From Cryptomeria japonica (lineage: Eukaryota; Streptophyta; Pinopsida; Cupressales; Cupressaceae): a stretch of DNA of 64,000 nucleotides. Positions 1-10,280 of the stretch are shown piece after piece. The stretch is from contig NC_081413.1 of assembly GCF_030272615.1 (NCBI RefSeq), positions 560,085,945-560,149,944 on the forward strand, written 5' to 3'. The first letter of the stretch is position 1. Each line of letters begins with the position of its first letter. The notes under the pieces were generated by a model. The model was given only the letters and a program-made list of their open reading frames with translations, searched no databases and was not told the DNA's origin. The position numbers and the translations under genes were made by a program.

Positions 1-248
1 CTATTGTCCATGGCATAGCATTTTCCAAAGGTAGTATCAACTTCCAATCCTAATTCTTTCATCACCCCAACAGGCATGACATTTATGGCTGCTCCTGAAT
101 CAATCATACAATTCTTTACCCTTTTGTTGTTTATCACCAAAGTGAGGTAAAATGGGTCTACTTGTGTTGGATTTTTAGTTATAGTGGACCCTAAGTATAT
201 AACTGGAGCCATTTGTTCATTACTGCCACCTGTTGGGACTTCTCGTTT
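1..248 (-). pseudogene. Ty3/gypsy aspartic protease, start of pol (runs off the window)
   Basis: Reading on from the gag stop in the same frame, the minus strand stays open to the left edge. It encodes a retropepsin core with the catalytic motif CMIDSGAAINVMP (D-S-G), encoded at about positions 60-115. This enzyme matures the gag-pol polyprotein inside the virus-like particle. It is joined in frame to the gag ORF except for one TAG codon at 249-251, so the element makes one gag-pol reading frame broken by an amber stop. Whether RT and integrase follow cannot be seen. The assignment to protease is firm; activity is doubtful because of the stop. Confidence 0.85.
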
Positions 249-2480
249 CTATTCATTAACCTTCCCTTCTTGGACACCTGAAATCATCTCCAAAGTTTTT
301 TCCCTATATTCAGGAAACCTCATGATTTCCATTAATGGGACAGAGACTTTTAATTGTGTTAGTGCAGCTGAGATATCAAACGAGGTAGATTGCTGTGATG
401 AAAGAGTTTTTACCATTTCTTTCTTTTGAACATCAGGACCCTGATTACCATCTTGCTTAGCCTTAGTTGCCTTATTCACTCGCTTAAGTGCTTCATCGTT
501 TTCTTTCATGAAAAGACTAGCAGGTTTACCTTGTTCTGGATTCACCATCCTGTTTCTTAAGTCATAAGTCCTTTTTGCTTGTGCAACAGCATAAGCTGTA
601 ATTTTTCTTTTCTCTTCTTCAGTAGGGACTCTGAGTTTGACACTTTCATTTTTGCTGGTGGTCACAGGTAAAATAGAGCACTGATCAATATTTATTGAAT
701 CTGACCTTCCTTCCTGACTAAATGACATCATATTAATAGTTGAATCATCCACATGATCTTCATAGCTATCCTCTTCCTCTTGCAACCCTCTTGCTACTGC
801 ACACAAAGAGGAAGCGTGTGGCATATTGCAAGCATAGCACCACATGTCATCGTCTTGAGTATAATTTACTGCTCTTTTTAAAGGATCTGGAATTTGTTGA
901 TTGTCTCTGTGGTTCCTTTCTACTGGTTTTCCATCCTTCCATGTAGTGTTATAAGGCATGTCATGTAGTCTAGGTCTCTCAGGACGGTAGTATTGCTGCT
1001 TCTCTGTTTTGTTTACTCTTACAGATAAATCTTTTAGGGCATTTAAAACTTTGTCAAGCTTATCTTCATCCCTATTGGCCTTGGGTGCTTTAGGATTGTA
1101 CAATCTTGCATCCTCTCTTTTTCCAACCTTACCAGCAGCCTTTCTATTGTTCTCTATAACAATGGCATCTTTCATAACATCTCGGAGGTCTCTTGGGTTT
1201 CTGGTTCTCAACTCATAGTTTGTTTTGCTGTCATAAGCATTGATATAGTACAGAATGCTCACTTCAGGTACTGGTTTCATTCTATTAGGGATTTTGTTCA
1301 AAACCCTATTGAATCTTTTGTTAAAGTCAATTACTGATTCATTTTGCTCTTTCTTAATGCTGATGATTTCATGCAAAGCAAACTCAGGACTATTATGGTC
1401 TCCATATTGTTCCAGGAACATTTCTTTGAATTCTGCAAGATTTCTAATGGATGCATCAGGCAACGTTCTGAACCAATCTCTCGCATCTTCTATTAATGAC
1501 TGCATAAACAACCTGATCTTGACATCCTCATATGGCAAACCAAAATCCTCAATTACTGCATCAAAGGCTTTGCAATGAGCCTCACCTGAAACTGCATTAC
1601 TTCCTGTGAACTTTGGTATTGCTGTCCTGATTTCATTTGGGATGGGATATGGATACATCATCATTCCTGAAAAATCAAACTGCCTCATTTGTTCCATATT
1701 TATTAGTCCATGCCCTCCATGAGGATTCACAAAGTTCTGGTTCATATTACCATACAAGGGCATTTGGTTTTGATAAGGAGGAGGGTATTGATTCTGGTGT
1801 TGATACTGAAACTGATTAGGGGGTGGATGTTGGTTATAAAATTGACCAGGAGGTGGATACTGATTATGAGGGACGAAGCCTGTATGTGAATTTTGCTGGA
1901 CTGGTGGTGCACCTGATTGCACATGATCATCCCTCTTGTTACCAAACAGAGGGTTCTCATAAGCTTTGAAATCATTACTCTTTGTTCTACCCACTCCCTG
2001 AGCATATGTTTTCTTGTAGTTGTTTACATCTTTATTAAAGTCATCCTCACCAACATTTATGCCCAACTTGGCACACAGTTCCAAACATTCCTGAGTCCTT
2101 CCTGAATCTCTCATCTCAGCAGCTGCCTCCATCATTTGTCTGGTTAAATCTGTAAATCTATCTGCAGGATCTGCCATACCTGATCCTAATGGAGGTGGTG
2201 TATATTGTCTGGACCGTGCTTCATGATTTTCAAAACCAGGGGGAATTTGGCATCGCCCCTTTTGAGCTTTATATGCCGCAACCAAATCTTCGTTCATCGG
2301 GCTTGAAGTTGTTGTTCTATCTTGTTCCTTTAAGGGCGAGTGTTGGCTACTTTCATGTTTATACTGGTCGTATCTTTCTCTCATGGAATCATTCATGGGT
2401 TCTTTATTTGTGTTCCTTCGTTGAGGGAAATCTAATTGGGATAAAGATTGTCCTTTCGCAACCGATCTTGTACCGTGCAT
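249..2480 (-). CDS. gag: Ty3/gypsy gag polyprotein, 743 codons
   Basis: This is the structural gag protein that packages the element RNA. Residues about 1-270 are low complexity, with proline-, glutamine- and asparagine-rich stretches (QYPPP and NQYPP repeats). Residues about 285-450 look like the retrotransposon gag domain, including ARDWFRTLP and FLEQYGDHNSPEFALHEI. A short zinc knuckle CYACNMPHASSLC (C-x2-C-x3-H-x4-C) lies near residue 590. The ORF begins about 97 bases inside the primer-binding site, which fits a gag start. It ends at a TAG directly before in-frame protease. The frame is open over 2.2 kb, which suggests a fairly recent insertion. Lineage within Ty3/gypsy is not certain. 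Confidence 0.85.
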   Translation of the reverse strand: MHGTRSVAKGQSLSQLDFPQRRNTNKEPMNDSMRERYDQYKHESSQHSPLKEQDRTTTSSPMNEDLVAAYKAQKGRCQIPPGFENHEARSRQYTPPPLGSGMADPADRFTDLTRQMMEAAAEMRDSGRTQECLELCAKLGINVGEDDFNKDVNNYKKTYAQGVGRTKSNDFKAYENPLFGNKRDDHVQSGAPPVQQNSHTGFVPHNQYPPPGQFYNQHPPPNQFQYQHQNQYPPPYQNQMPLYGNMNQNFVNPHGGHGLINMEQMRQFDFSGMMMYPYPIPNEIRTAIPKFTGSNAVSGEAHCKAFDAVIEDFGLPYEDVKIRLFMQSLIEDARDWFRTLPDASIRNLAEFKEMFLEQYGDHNSPEFALHEIISIKKEQNESVIDFNKRFNRVLNKIPNRMKPVPEVSILYYINAYDSKTNYELRTRNPRDLRDVMKDAIVIENNRKAAGKVGKREDARLYNPKAPKANRDEDKLDKVLNALKDLSVRVNKTEKQQYYRPERPRLHDMPYNTTWKDGKPVERNHRDNQQIPDPLKRAVNYTQDDDMWCYACNMPHASSLCAVARGLQEEEDSYEDHVDDSTINMMSFSQEGRSDSINIDQCSILPVTTSKNESVKLRVPTEEEKRKITAYAVAQAKRTYDLRNRMVNPEQGKPASLFMKENDEALKRVNKATKAKQDGNQGPDVQKKEMVKTLSSQQSTSFDISAALTQLKVSVPLMEIMRFPEYREKTLEMISGVQEGKVNE

Positions 2481-2576
2481 TGAAATTCTTATTTCAGAGT
2501 CGCCACCTCTTTTCTAGAGGATATGAATTGTTTTATTTCTTCTGAGCTCTTTCCCACAGCAGAGTTTTATAATTCT

Positions 2577-2594
2577 TCCCCAGCAGAGTCGCCA
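2577..2594 (-). other. Primer-binding site, tRNA-Arg-like
   Basis: On the minus strand the sequence TGGCGACTCTGCTGGGGA begins three bases after a CA-ended LTR. It starts with TGG, complementary to the CCA tail of a tRNA, and resembles the tRNA-Arg primer sites described for Ogre/Tat-type plant elements. A partial echo (TGGCGACTCTG) lies at 2495-2505 just before the gag start. Confidence 0.75.
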
Positions 2595-2597
2595 ATC

Positions 2598-3211
2598 TGT
2601 TGGGTCTCAAATCAACAGATTGGAAGGGTTCTAAGGAAATGCCAACTCCTATGATCAAACCCTCCAATTGACTTGGCCAACTTATAGAGTGAACCTATTT
2701 AGTTACTAACTCTCTCTCTTTAGGCTCTGCAGGACCTAGGCGGGTATACCTATTCACTGAATGTCTCCAATAAACAGTGCCTTTTATAGCAGATATGTTA
2801 TCCTATTCTGATGTCTCCTGATCTTGAAATGGCATGAGTTCCTTGAATGGAGATATAGCAGACGAGTTCAAGATTGTTATTTTGTTTTATGTTTCTTAAT
2901 TACTCCTGTAGCTGTCGAAATAACTAATCATGAAAAGAAATGATAAGTATAACTTGAGACTTTAGCCAGTGCCTTCTTTACTGCATGGGTTACAGAGTCA
3001 TTACAATTTTCTTCAGGACTTGTAGTGCGAATCTGTGAGACAGTTTTTTAACTCATCCCTTATGAACCTGTCAGTTACTATTTCTTTCAAAACCAAATGA
3101 ATGCTTATATTATGTGCTGATTGAGTGAATTTAACCCTACCCTTAAGGGACCAGTCAATTAAGCTTTGCAAGGAACAATTACAATCCGCATGCAAAACTT
3201 TTGTTGCAACA
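2598..3211 (-). repeat. 5' LTR of the gag element (upper end uncertain)
   Basis: The lower edge is set by the TG/CA terminus (plus strand TGTTGGGTC at 2598) next to the primer site. The upper edge is proposed at ...GTTGCAACA, 3211, only because it gives a CA end; the second LTR lies outside the window, so this cannot be confirmed. The interval contains a TATA box in the position expected for an LTR promoter. A 10-bp inverted repeat, CCAATCTGTT / AACAGATTGG at 2592-2601 and 2614-2623, straddles the LTR end and the primer site. Confidence 0.55.
2780..2789 (-). promoter_or_regulatory. TATA box of the LTR promoter
   Basis: The minus strand reads GCTATAAAAGGC here, about 185 bases before the end of the LTR. 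This is a canonical plant TATA box and would place the RNA start near 2750, giving R-U5 of about 150 bases. Confidence 0.6.
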
Positions 3212-3496
3212 TTATAGCCTAAAGCATAGATTTGATCTTAAGAATATGAATAACCTTATCTTTATCAGATAATATCACAGACGATTGCCAAAAGAAAATG
3301 AAATAATCCACAACACATATGCAGGGAAACATTTGATCAAGCTTTGTATTCCATTGAAGTTCGTATACAAAAGACTTACAGGCTGTCGTTCTTTCGCTCT
3401 TAATCCTATCTAATAATATCTTTACATTACAAAAATCATTCTCATATATGTATGAGGACGAAAGTTTTTCACGAAGAGACACGACTTTTCAAAATA

Positions 3497-6400
3497 TTAG
3501 TCGTTAACTCGAGTGTTTCTAAACTTAAGCAAAAAGAGATTCAAAAGCCCCAAATGATGAATGTAATCATCGTCTTTGAATGTCCTGATTCGAGGCGTTT
3601 GCTTTTTTAATTCATCCCCTAGCATCAGGTACTTGAATATCATCTGGTTGACGGTAGGGACCATATCCTTACTCCGATCAATTTCTGACAAGGCCCAATC
3701 CTTGATGCTGACAAGCTCCTTTCGCAAATCCTCCAAGGTTATTACCTCTCCTTCCTTGTAGACGGAAGGCATTCCAACGGGTTTTTCATCATCTAATTCT
3801 TTTAAATCTCTTCTCAGCATATCCTCGAATTTGACATGATTATCCATATACGCGTTACCTTCAGCCTTTTCTTCTGGCGTCATGGAATCGTCATTGCTTA
3901 GCACTCCCTGCAATCGTGCTCTTAACCGCTCATGCTCTGTTAGCGCTTTTATTGTTCCATTGTAAACTATCCAATATGGTTCGACCTGTAAGAGCATGGT
4001 GTTAAACCGATGTCCTATGATGTCATTGACCAATTTGTCCATCTTTTGCTGGATATTGTCTGCGCGTTTATTGGCCTTCTCTGCCTGATATTTCCAGTAC
4101 AGGGCATCAGAGACGTCATCCAAGCTGCGTCCTGCGGGGTATGAGGTGTATTCGCTGATAGGAGTCCCCGTTTCTAGTTGCAATACCTTTGCTTGCAGCT
4201 TCTGGTTTTCTTCCTTGGATTTTTCATATAATCCCTTGTATGTAATGTTCTCTCTGACCAGAAACTCTCTCTGGTCCAAGTTCAATCTTGCAACATCCAG
4301 GTTGAGCTTTGCGGTGACCCTAGGATCAGTCTTTCCAACCTGATGAACCATGAGATGCCCAAAGGTTTCTTCTATATCCACAATGATTGGCCTCTTCCCT
4401 TTTGGATATAGTGCCCACTGTAGGAGAGCCTTTTTGTCTGGATCATATCCAGAGCCTAGGAACAGTTTATCTACCTCCTGGGGCAATACCTGCTGATTCA
4501 AATCTTGTTTCTTCAAAAAGCCATCAAATAAGAGTGCTGAGTTGATATCCCAACCAGAGAAGATGATAACACCGGCCTCTTTTAATAATTTCCTCCCCTT
4601 TTCAGGAGTCATATCTTTCATGAGGACATCAATTTCATCCTGTAATCTCTTCATCTGTTCTTCCTCTGGTTTTCCAGCCATGCTTCGTTTGACATGAGCC
4701 CCTTTGTATTGATATAGAAATGAGAGGAATTCCCTAGAGGAGGCGAATCCATCATCAGCAATGAAGTCCTCATGCTCAGTCATTCTTATGTCAACAACAT
4801 CTTTGATGTTGATTTCTCCTGTGTCCATGTTCATTTCTGTTTCGAAACCAGGAGGATAATCCTCTCGAGGAGAATCAGGTGGGATACTACTGGCGGTTGA
4901 TTTTGGTGACATGTGAGCTAGGGGCTGACTGTCTCTTTCAGTATTAATGAAGCGAAGGAATTGTGAAGGAACTCTGTGCATAATTTCAGCTTCATGTTGA
5001 AGCAGCCTTTTAGCTACCTCTAGAGGATCTTGGAGATTTCCAATTAGGTCTCCATCTATCATTCCCCTTGCCCTTTTCCATTTGTAGGCCTCCCAGACTA
5101 ACTCACTCTTTCCTTTTAAAACTTTGGCCTCCTCTCGCTCAAGGTTTTTAATTAGGTCGTCTGGCATTTTGGCCATATGCATCCCAGCTTTGAGTTTCTG
5201 TGAGGCTCTGGCAGCTCTTATATATCCTTCGGGATCAAAATTCTCCCTAGGCTCACCCAGAGTCATGCCATAGTATTTTAATTTATTCTGTAATAAATGA
5301 TAACTCTTCGAACTTTTGACAATGAAATCAGAGAAAACTAATAAACCTGGAACAATAGATTGTTTACCAAAATCAGTTAAATGTTTAGCACTGGCAATAG
5401 ACAATTGCCTTATAATCTCCAAGCTAGCCACTCTGTCTGGCACCGTAATTGGAAGCATGTGTGGTTGCCCTTCATATCCAAATACCCTTATCTCTGTGTG
5501 ATTATCATGGCAATACCAATCACCCCAATTATGTTCAATCTGTGATTCTGGAGAGAAATCCTTTGGCCTGAGGAACCTCTTAATTTCAGGGGACAAAGTA
5601 TAATCCCTGCGTTGTCCAAAAGCTGCACTGAGAGGTTTCACAAAGTATTCTTGAAAATGCCAATATTGGTTGCTCATAAACCTCTGGTCCCATGCTGATA
5701 CCCACAACTGAACCGGCTTCTTCAGACCATTCTTATCATAAGACCTGATGCTGAACTCATCTGGCCAGAAGTTAATTTCTTGTCCACAATAAAGAAGAAT
5801 ATGCATTAGCATGGAGTATAATGAAAAGTGAACATTCACAAGGTCTCCTTTCATTTTTTCCAGCCCATGATTCAAGGTATCCACAACATAAGTAGCAAAA
5901 TCAAATGACCTAGGGTCTTTTGATTGAATATCAGCACACAGAACCATAATCCCAACATCCATGAGTGGATGAGCCTCTATGCCTAGTACTTGGGCTGCAG
6001 TATAATACGTATATTTGAAATATGGATGGAAGTGGTTGACATCAAATGGCACCTTGTCACTTTTGCCAAACTGAACAAATGACCCACCCACTTTTGGCCT
6101 GTGAACAGGTAGCCTCCAAGTCCTATAGATATTTTCCAAACTAAAGAATTCCTGTGAAAGTTTCTTCATATCGATGCTTTCCTCGACTTCCCAGTCTAGA
6201 TCAAAAACCATATCAATAGTCTGCTTGTTGATTACTACTAATGTATTCCCTCTGTAATCACATATGGTTTTAGTTCTCGGGTTGTAGCAATTTACCAGAG
6301 CTTTCATTAATTCTACGTCTACAAATACATTTGGAACTACTAACTTGCCTAAGTTCCTTTTCCACAGATTACTAATGGGTTCGGGTGCATCCCTTCTTTT

Positions 6401-6670
6401 GTAACCAAACAAAAATAACTCATGCCCTCTTATCTTAGTCCAAATGTCTCCTAGATTTTCAAATTTGTCCTCTAATCCTTCTTCTTCACTTTTAATCTTC
6501 TTGGACCTTACACTAGACGATGGACACTGGTCTAATAAGTCCTGAGTCAAAGCCCTCCCTTCTTTCTTCTGTCTCTTGGGCTTCTCTTCAGGGTTTAGCT
6601 CTTTTCCTTTCCTACTCTTTTTAGAAGAAGAAGACGAAGGTTCCATAGTTACAGTAAATAAGAGAGACAA
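3497..6670 (-). CDS. ORFX1, large intronless ORF of unknown function (1057 codons)
   Basis: I do not recognise a catalytic family. The N terminus (about 1-80) is basic and serine-rich (SSSSSKKSRKGKE, KPKRQKK), like a nuclear localisation region. Residues about 90-420 form a globular part rich in aromatic residues (NCYNPRTKTICDYRG, HFHPYFKYTYYTAAQVLG). Residues about 590-640 are acidic/proline linker (DYPPGFETEM). The last 300 residues look like coiled coil (TYKGLYEKSKEENQKLQAKVLQ in part). The start could also be Met9 (6646). No RT, integrase or protease motif is present. It resembles ORFX2 and the copia2 ORF in layout and in a DPRT/NPRT segment. It lies between a repeat array and the inserted gag element. 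It could be a plant mobile-domain-like or Ogre ORF1-like protein; this is inference. Confidence 0.6.
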   Translation of the reverse strand: MSLLFTVTMEPSSSSSKKSRKGKELNPEEKPKRQKKEGRALTQDLLDQCPSSSVRSKKIKSEEEGLEDKFENLGDIWTKIRGHELFLFGYKRRDAPEPISNLWKRNLGKLVVPNVFVDVELMKALVNCYNPRTKTICDYRGNTLVVINKQTIDMVFDLDWEVEESIDMKKLSQEFFSLENIYRTWRLPVHRPKVGGSFVQFGKSDKVPFDVNHFHPYFKYTYYTAAQVLGIEAHPLMDVGIMVLCADIQSKDPRSFDFATYVVDTLNHGLEKMKGDLVNVHFSLYSMLMHILLYCGQEINFWPDEFSIRSYDKNGLKKPVQLWVSAWDQRFMSNQYWHFQEYFVKPLSAAFGQRRDYTLSPEIKRFLRPKDFSPESQIEHNWGDWYCHDNHTEIRVFGYEGQPHMLPITVPDRVASLEIIRQLSIASAKHLTDFGKQSIVPGLLVFSDFIVKSSKSYHLLQNKLKYYGMTLGEPRENFDPEGYIRAARASQKLKAGMHMAKMPDDLIKNLEREEAKVLKGKSELVWEAYKWKRARGMIDGDLIGNLQDPLEVAKRLLQHEAEIMHRVPSQFLRFINTERDSQPLAHMSPKSTASSIPPDSPREDYPPGFETEMNMDTGEINIKDVVDIRMTEHEDFIADDGFASSREFLSFLYQYKGAHVKRSMAGKPEEEQMKRLQDEIDVLMKDMTPEKGRKLLKEAGVIIFSGWDINSALLFDGFLKKQDLNQQVLPQEVDKLFLGSGYDPDKKALLQWALYPKGKRPIIVDIEETFGHLMVHQVGKTDPRVTAKLNLDVARLNLDQREFLVRENITYKGLYEKSKEENQKLQAKVLQLETGTPISEYTSYPAGRSLDDVSDALYWKYQAEKANKRADNIQQKMDKLVNDIIGHRFNTMLLQVEPYWIVYNGTIKALTEHERLRARLQGVLSNDDSMTPEEKAEGNAYMDNHVKFEDMLRRDLKELDDEKPVGMPSVYKEGEVITLEDLRKELVSIKDWALSEIDRSKDMVPTVNQMIFKYLMLGDELKKQTPRIRTFKDDDYIHHLGLLNLFLLKFRNTRVND

Positions 6671-7621
6671 TACTTACTTGGTAGAATGCTCAACTCTTCT
6701 GGTTATCGTTTGCAAATCTCTGCAAGTTCTTCACAGCTTTCAATCTCTTAGCATCGATCTGATTCTTACGAAAATTCACTCAGCTTAACTGTAATTGAAT
6801 GGGCAACTTGTGTATAGTTAATGTTCTGCATCTGTAACGGCTACTCAAGTGTTTTAAATTTAATTGCAGATGTGACACTTTTCAACTGGGCCTTTAATTC
6901 CTTCGCGGGAAGTACAGTCCGCTCAAAGTGCGCGCGTTTCAAATTATCGATGAAACCCTTATCTTCGGCCGAGTGTTTGAATCTTCCATCGAAAGCTCAT
7001 TCTCTTCGATAATATTGTTTCGGTGAAAAACTTACGTCGAGAAGCCGCTTTTAAGACTCATCGAAATTACTTTTTCATCGATAGTGTCCCTTTTCGACAA
7101 GTTGCTCGTGAGTTTCATCGATGCCATACTTTCGATGAGTTTCTTTCTTCGATGAAGGCTTATGAGTGTTCATCGATATCCCCTTTTTCATCGATATCCT
7201 TTTTATCGATGAAACAACTTTTCTTTTGTTCGACACCACGTTCATCGATGAAACTTGCATTTCGATGAATGTCTCTTGAGTTTCCTCGGTAACGATATTT
7301 CTTCGAAATCACCTTTTGCCTTTTCGCCTTTTGCTTTTACCTTTTCGATGAAACCTGGGGTATCGATGAGCGGTTTCTTGCGTTCATCGAAGGTAACTTC
7401 TTGCCGAAACACCTTTGCTTAATGCTTTACATGCCCTGTGTCGATGAAAAAGCTCTTTCGATGAAACTTCTCCTGCAGTGCTCGATACAGCTTACTGGCC
7501 GAAATATCCATTAGTCTTCATGCTTATGGAAACATATATTATTATTTTTTTATTTTTATTATATTTTTTCTTTAAAAAATAGTGCTCAACAGTCCTCAAG
7601 TAGACAACACTGAGGACAACA
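6671..7621 (-). repeat. X1 leader or LTR region, 5' boundary TGTTGTCCTC
   Basis: No convincing ORF. On the minus strand the region begins TGTTGTCCTC at 7621, the same ten bases that begin X2 at 17434, runs through an AT-rich stretch (7537-7580) and the TCGATGAA array, and ends at ORFX1. The shared terminus suggests the 5' end of an LTR. I could not find a convincing primer site between the array and ORFX1, so where the LTR ends is unknown. Confidence 0.45.
6944..7466. repeat. Array of TTCATCGA / TCGATGAA words
   Basis: About 18 copies of TTCATCGA or its reverse complement, some with one change, occur in about 520 bases in both orientations at irregular spacing (for example near 6948, 7075, 7114, 7149, 7169, 7187, 7205, 7263, 7346, 7364, 7384, 7441 and 7459). 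At 7241-7252 two words meet as the perfect palindrome TTCATCGATGAA. All are centred on TCGA or ATCGAT. Confidence 0.85.
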
Positions 7622-7724
7622 AATAGAAGAATGAGAATAACACATAGAAGAAGTAACACAAGAGAGGAGGAGAGAGTCTGCTATGCTAATGAAACTAGTC
7701 TAGCACGTCATCCACCCCCAGATC

Positions 7725-8555
7725 TTACTGATCAATATTTCGGGAAGGCAGGGAACACGCTAGAGGAGGAACATCCAACACAGCAGATGGAGCTATCACA
7801 AGATCCAAACAAGGGCTATGTTCATGTTCCAAGCCACGTTGTTCTTGTCTAGGAGCTAGGATAAGTGCTTTAGAAAATTCGTTAGATAAATGGTTATCAA
7901 CATCAACATATTCATATTCACTATCAGAATGAAGAGAAGTAACATTTTCATCATGAATAACATTTTCATCTATATCATCATCAAGATTTATAAAAATAGG
8001 ATCTTTAACTCGCACAGGATCAAGACCATCATGCATCTTATGTTTAGGAGATTTTGGAGAAAATTGAATAATGCTTGTTGAAGGTGTTTTTGGGGATTGC
8101 AAAGTTTGAGAAGCAGCTACTTGAGCTCTAAGACGATGCTTTCGTCGACGTTCACGTGCAAAACGATTTTGTCTAGTCTTAGTAGGAAGTTGAGGAGATT
8201 GAGGAGGAGGATTGTTCTCATCCTTATCACTTGGGTGTTTAGGTTGTGGTCTCTTAGGCTGGATAATAGGAGAAGAGGAAGGTCTCTTCTCTCCATAAGA
8301 GGAAGGAGGAGGAACTGTTCCGTATAAAGGAGGAATATTTGGTTTAGGAAGGAGACCAAGTCCATCATGATGAGGAGGTATAGGTCTTCTTTTAGAAAGT
8401 TTATTAGGCATAGACATAGTCACATCCATAGGAATGGGTTGGGAATCTTCTTGAGGAAAGACATTAGTTTTATCTTTCAAAGGAAGAACTTCCTTCTCAA
8501 GAATGATAGGAATATCAAGCTTGGGTGTTCTAGGTTCACTTAGAGATAGGATCAT
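7725..8555 (-). pseudogene. gypsy2 gag-pro downstream segment, proline/charge-rich
   Basis: This stretch is in the same frame as the gag-protease ORF, separated from it only by a TAG at 8628-8630. It encodes a disordered, proline- and lysine-rich sequence (PPPSSYGEKRPSSSP, RFARERRRKHRLR) and then an acidic part (NLDDDIDENVIHDEN). Such linkers lie between protease and RT in many gypsy polyproteins. No RT motif appears before the X1 boundary at 7621, where the coding sequence is cut. 7622-7724 carries the last bases of gypsy2 and holds nothing else I can name. Confidence 0.6.
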
Positions 8556-8627
8556 ATCTGTTTTCCACTTTTGATAAGATTTGAAAAGATGATCACTTCG
8601 CGGTGGAAGAGATTGGAATTGTTTAGG

Positions 8628-10265
8628 CTAGAAATAATCAATAGGAACGCTAGAAGTTCTTTCAGCTGGTTTAAAGAGACTATGATTGACAGTAACAACT
8701 TCACCATGATGGGGAAATTTCAAACACTTATGAATAGGAGAAGCAATAGCTTTCATGGAAGATAGCCAAGGATAGCCAAGCTTCACACAAAATTGTTCGG
8801 AAGAAGGAATAATAGCAAAGTTCACATCAAGGGATTTGTTATGGACCTCAATAGGTAATGTAATAGAACCAATTGCAGGAGAAGAAAATGCATCAAATAA
8901 TTTCACAACCACATTTGTTTTGTCATAGATCACTTGATTCAATTGCAAAGTAAAAAGGAATTCTTCAGTAATAACATTAACCATGCACGAAGGATCAATA
9001 AGCACTCCACGGCAAGGTGTATTCTTGACTTTTGCAACTATGTATAAAGGACCATCAGGTGCCCTAATAGTTTCACTAGAATCAAATGTGATGGAAGGTT
9101 CTTTAGGGTTTTCTTGCTGCTCTACAAAGTTAATCACATTCGGAGTCATAGACACAAGACCATCAGATGAGAAAGAGGAATCATTAGCCTCAATCGCATT
9201 AGAGGTATGAGAAGGTAACAGATCAGTAAAAATCTTGAGATTTTGGTTAGGAGGAGCTACAGATGTGTTGCCTTTATCATTCACTCCTGAAACAGAGATA
9301 GTATTATTATCAATCAAATCTTGAATTTTACCCTTTAAAGCAAAACATTTTTCAGTGTCATGCCCAGGTTGACGATGAAATTGACAAAAAGATTTGTTAT
9401 CAAAATAGGGTGAATTAATCTTTGCAGGATCTATTTGCCTTATAGGAGGAAGAGTAAGCACATTTTGTTCCAATAACTTATTCATAATACTATGCAATGA
9501 TTCATTCAAAGGAGTAAACTTTCTCTCTTTCTTGAAAAACTTAGAAATAGGAGGCACACCTGATGCTACATTCACATTGTTGTTGATGATGTTTTCATTG
9601 AATCTAACAGACTCTCTGTTCGGTTTAAACTTTCCAAATGGTTGTTGACTACTATCACCCTTATCACTTGGAGCCATAGGATTTGCTTGTTCCATTTGAC
9701 TCACAGTCAGTTGATAATTGTGAAGAGTTGCACACAACTGTTGGAAAGAAGTAAACTCAGAAAACAAAAGTTTTTCTCTAATATCTTTTTGTAAATTAGA
9801 AATAAAGATTCTTTGAATATCATTGTCAGGCACTGGAAAAGAGATTTGAGCATACAAATGCTTATATCTACCAATGAAATCAGTCACTTTTTCTTTAACA
9901 CCTTGTTTACAATGCATTAAATCAATCAAAGTAACTTTAGGACTTATATTGTTTTGAAATTGTTGAATAAAAGCATTTGCAAGTTGTTCGAAAGAAGTAA
10001 TAGAATAAGAAGGCAACGAGCAATACCATTTTAGGGCTTTATCTCTTAATGTCCTAGTAAACAATTTTGCAAGCAACCTTTGGTCATAAGCAAAATCGGT
10101 ACATATTGTTTGAAAAGTCTTAACATGTGTTAGAGGATCACCTTTACCATTATAAAGCTCCAAATGCGGGATTTCAACATGTTTAGGAGGGATAGCTCGA
10201 ACAATGTCAAGAGAAAGTGGGCTCGCAACATCAAATGTGGGCACACTAAACTTAGATTGATTCAT
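8628..10265 (-). pseudogene. gag: gypsy2 gag with degenerate protease
   Basis: Residues about 1-200 carry a gag domain (FTRTLRDKALKWYCSLP, LANAFIQQFQNN). A C-x2-H-x4-H-x4-C knuckle, CQFHRQPGHDTEKC, follows near residue 300. From about residue 400 there is a retropepsin fold (GPLYIVAKVKNTPCRGVLID), but the catalytic D-T/S-G is DPS (IDPSCMVNVI), so the protease is probably dead. The piece is in frame with the ORF at 10281-11120 across a single TAG (10278-10280) and with the downstream linker across another TAG. Apart from these two amber codons the frame is open for over 3 kb. Confidence 0.8.
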
Positions 10266-10280
10266 AGAGGCAATTTGTTG

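Noticed and set aside
2598-6670. ORFX1 as ORF1 of the gag element, Ogre-style
   Set aside because: The primer site and an LTR-like TATA promoter lie between ORFX1 and gag, so they appear to belong to different elements; not fully excluded.
6646-6680. Splice donor just before ORFX1 (minus strand CAA then GTAAGTATT)
   Set aside because: A good donor match but no convincing acceptor before the second ATG, so a leader intron is not supported.
8628-10280. Programmed amber read-through between gypsy2 ORFs (TAG then CAA)
   Set aside because: Only part of the known read-through context is present, and many TAG codons in the window look like CAG decay.
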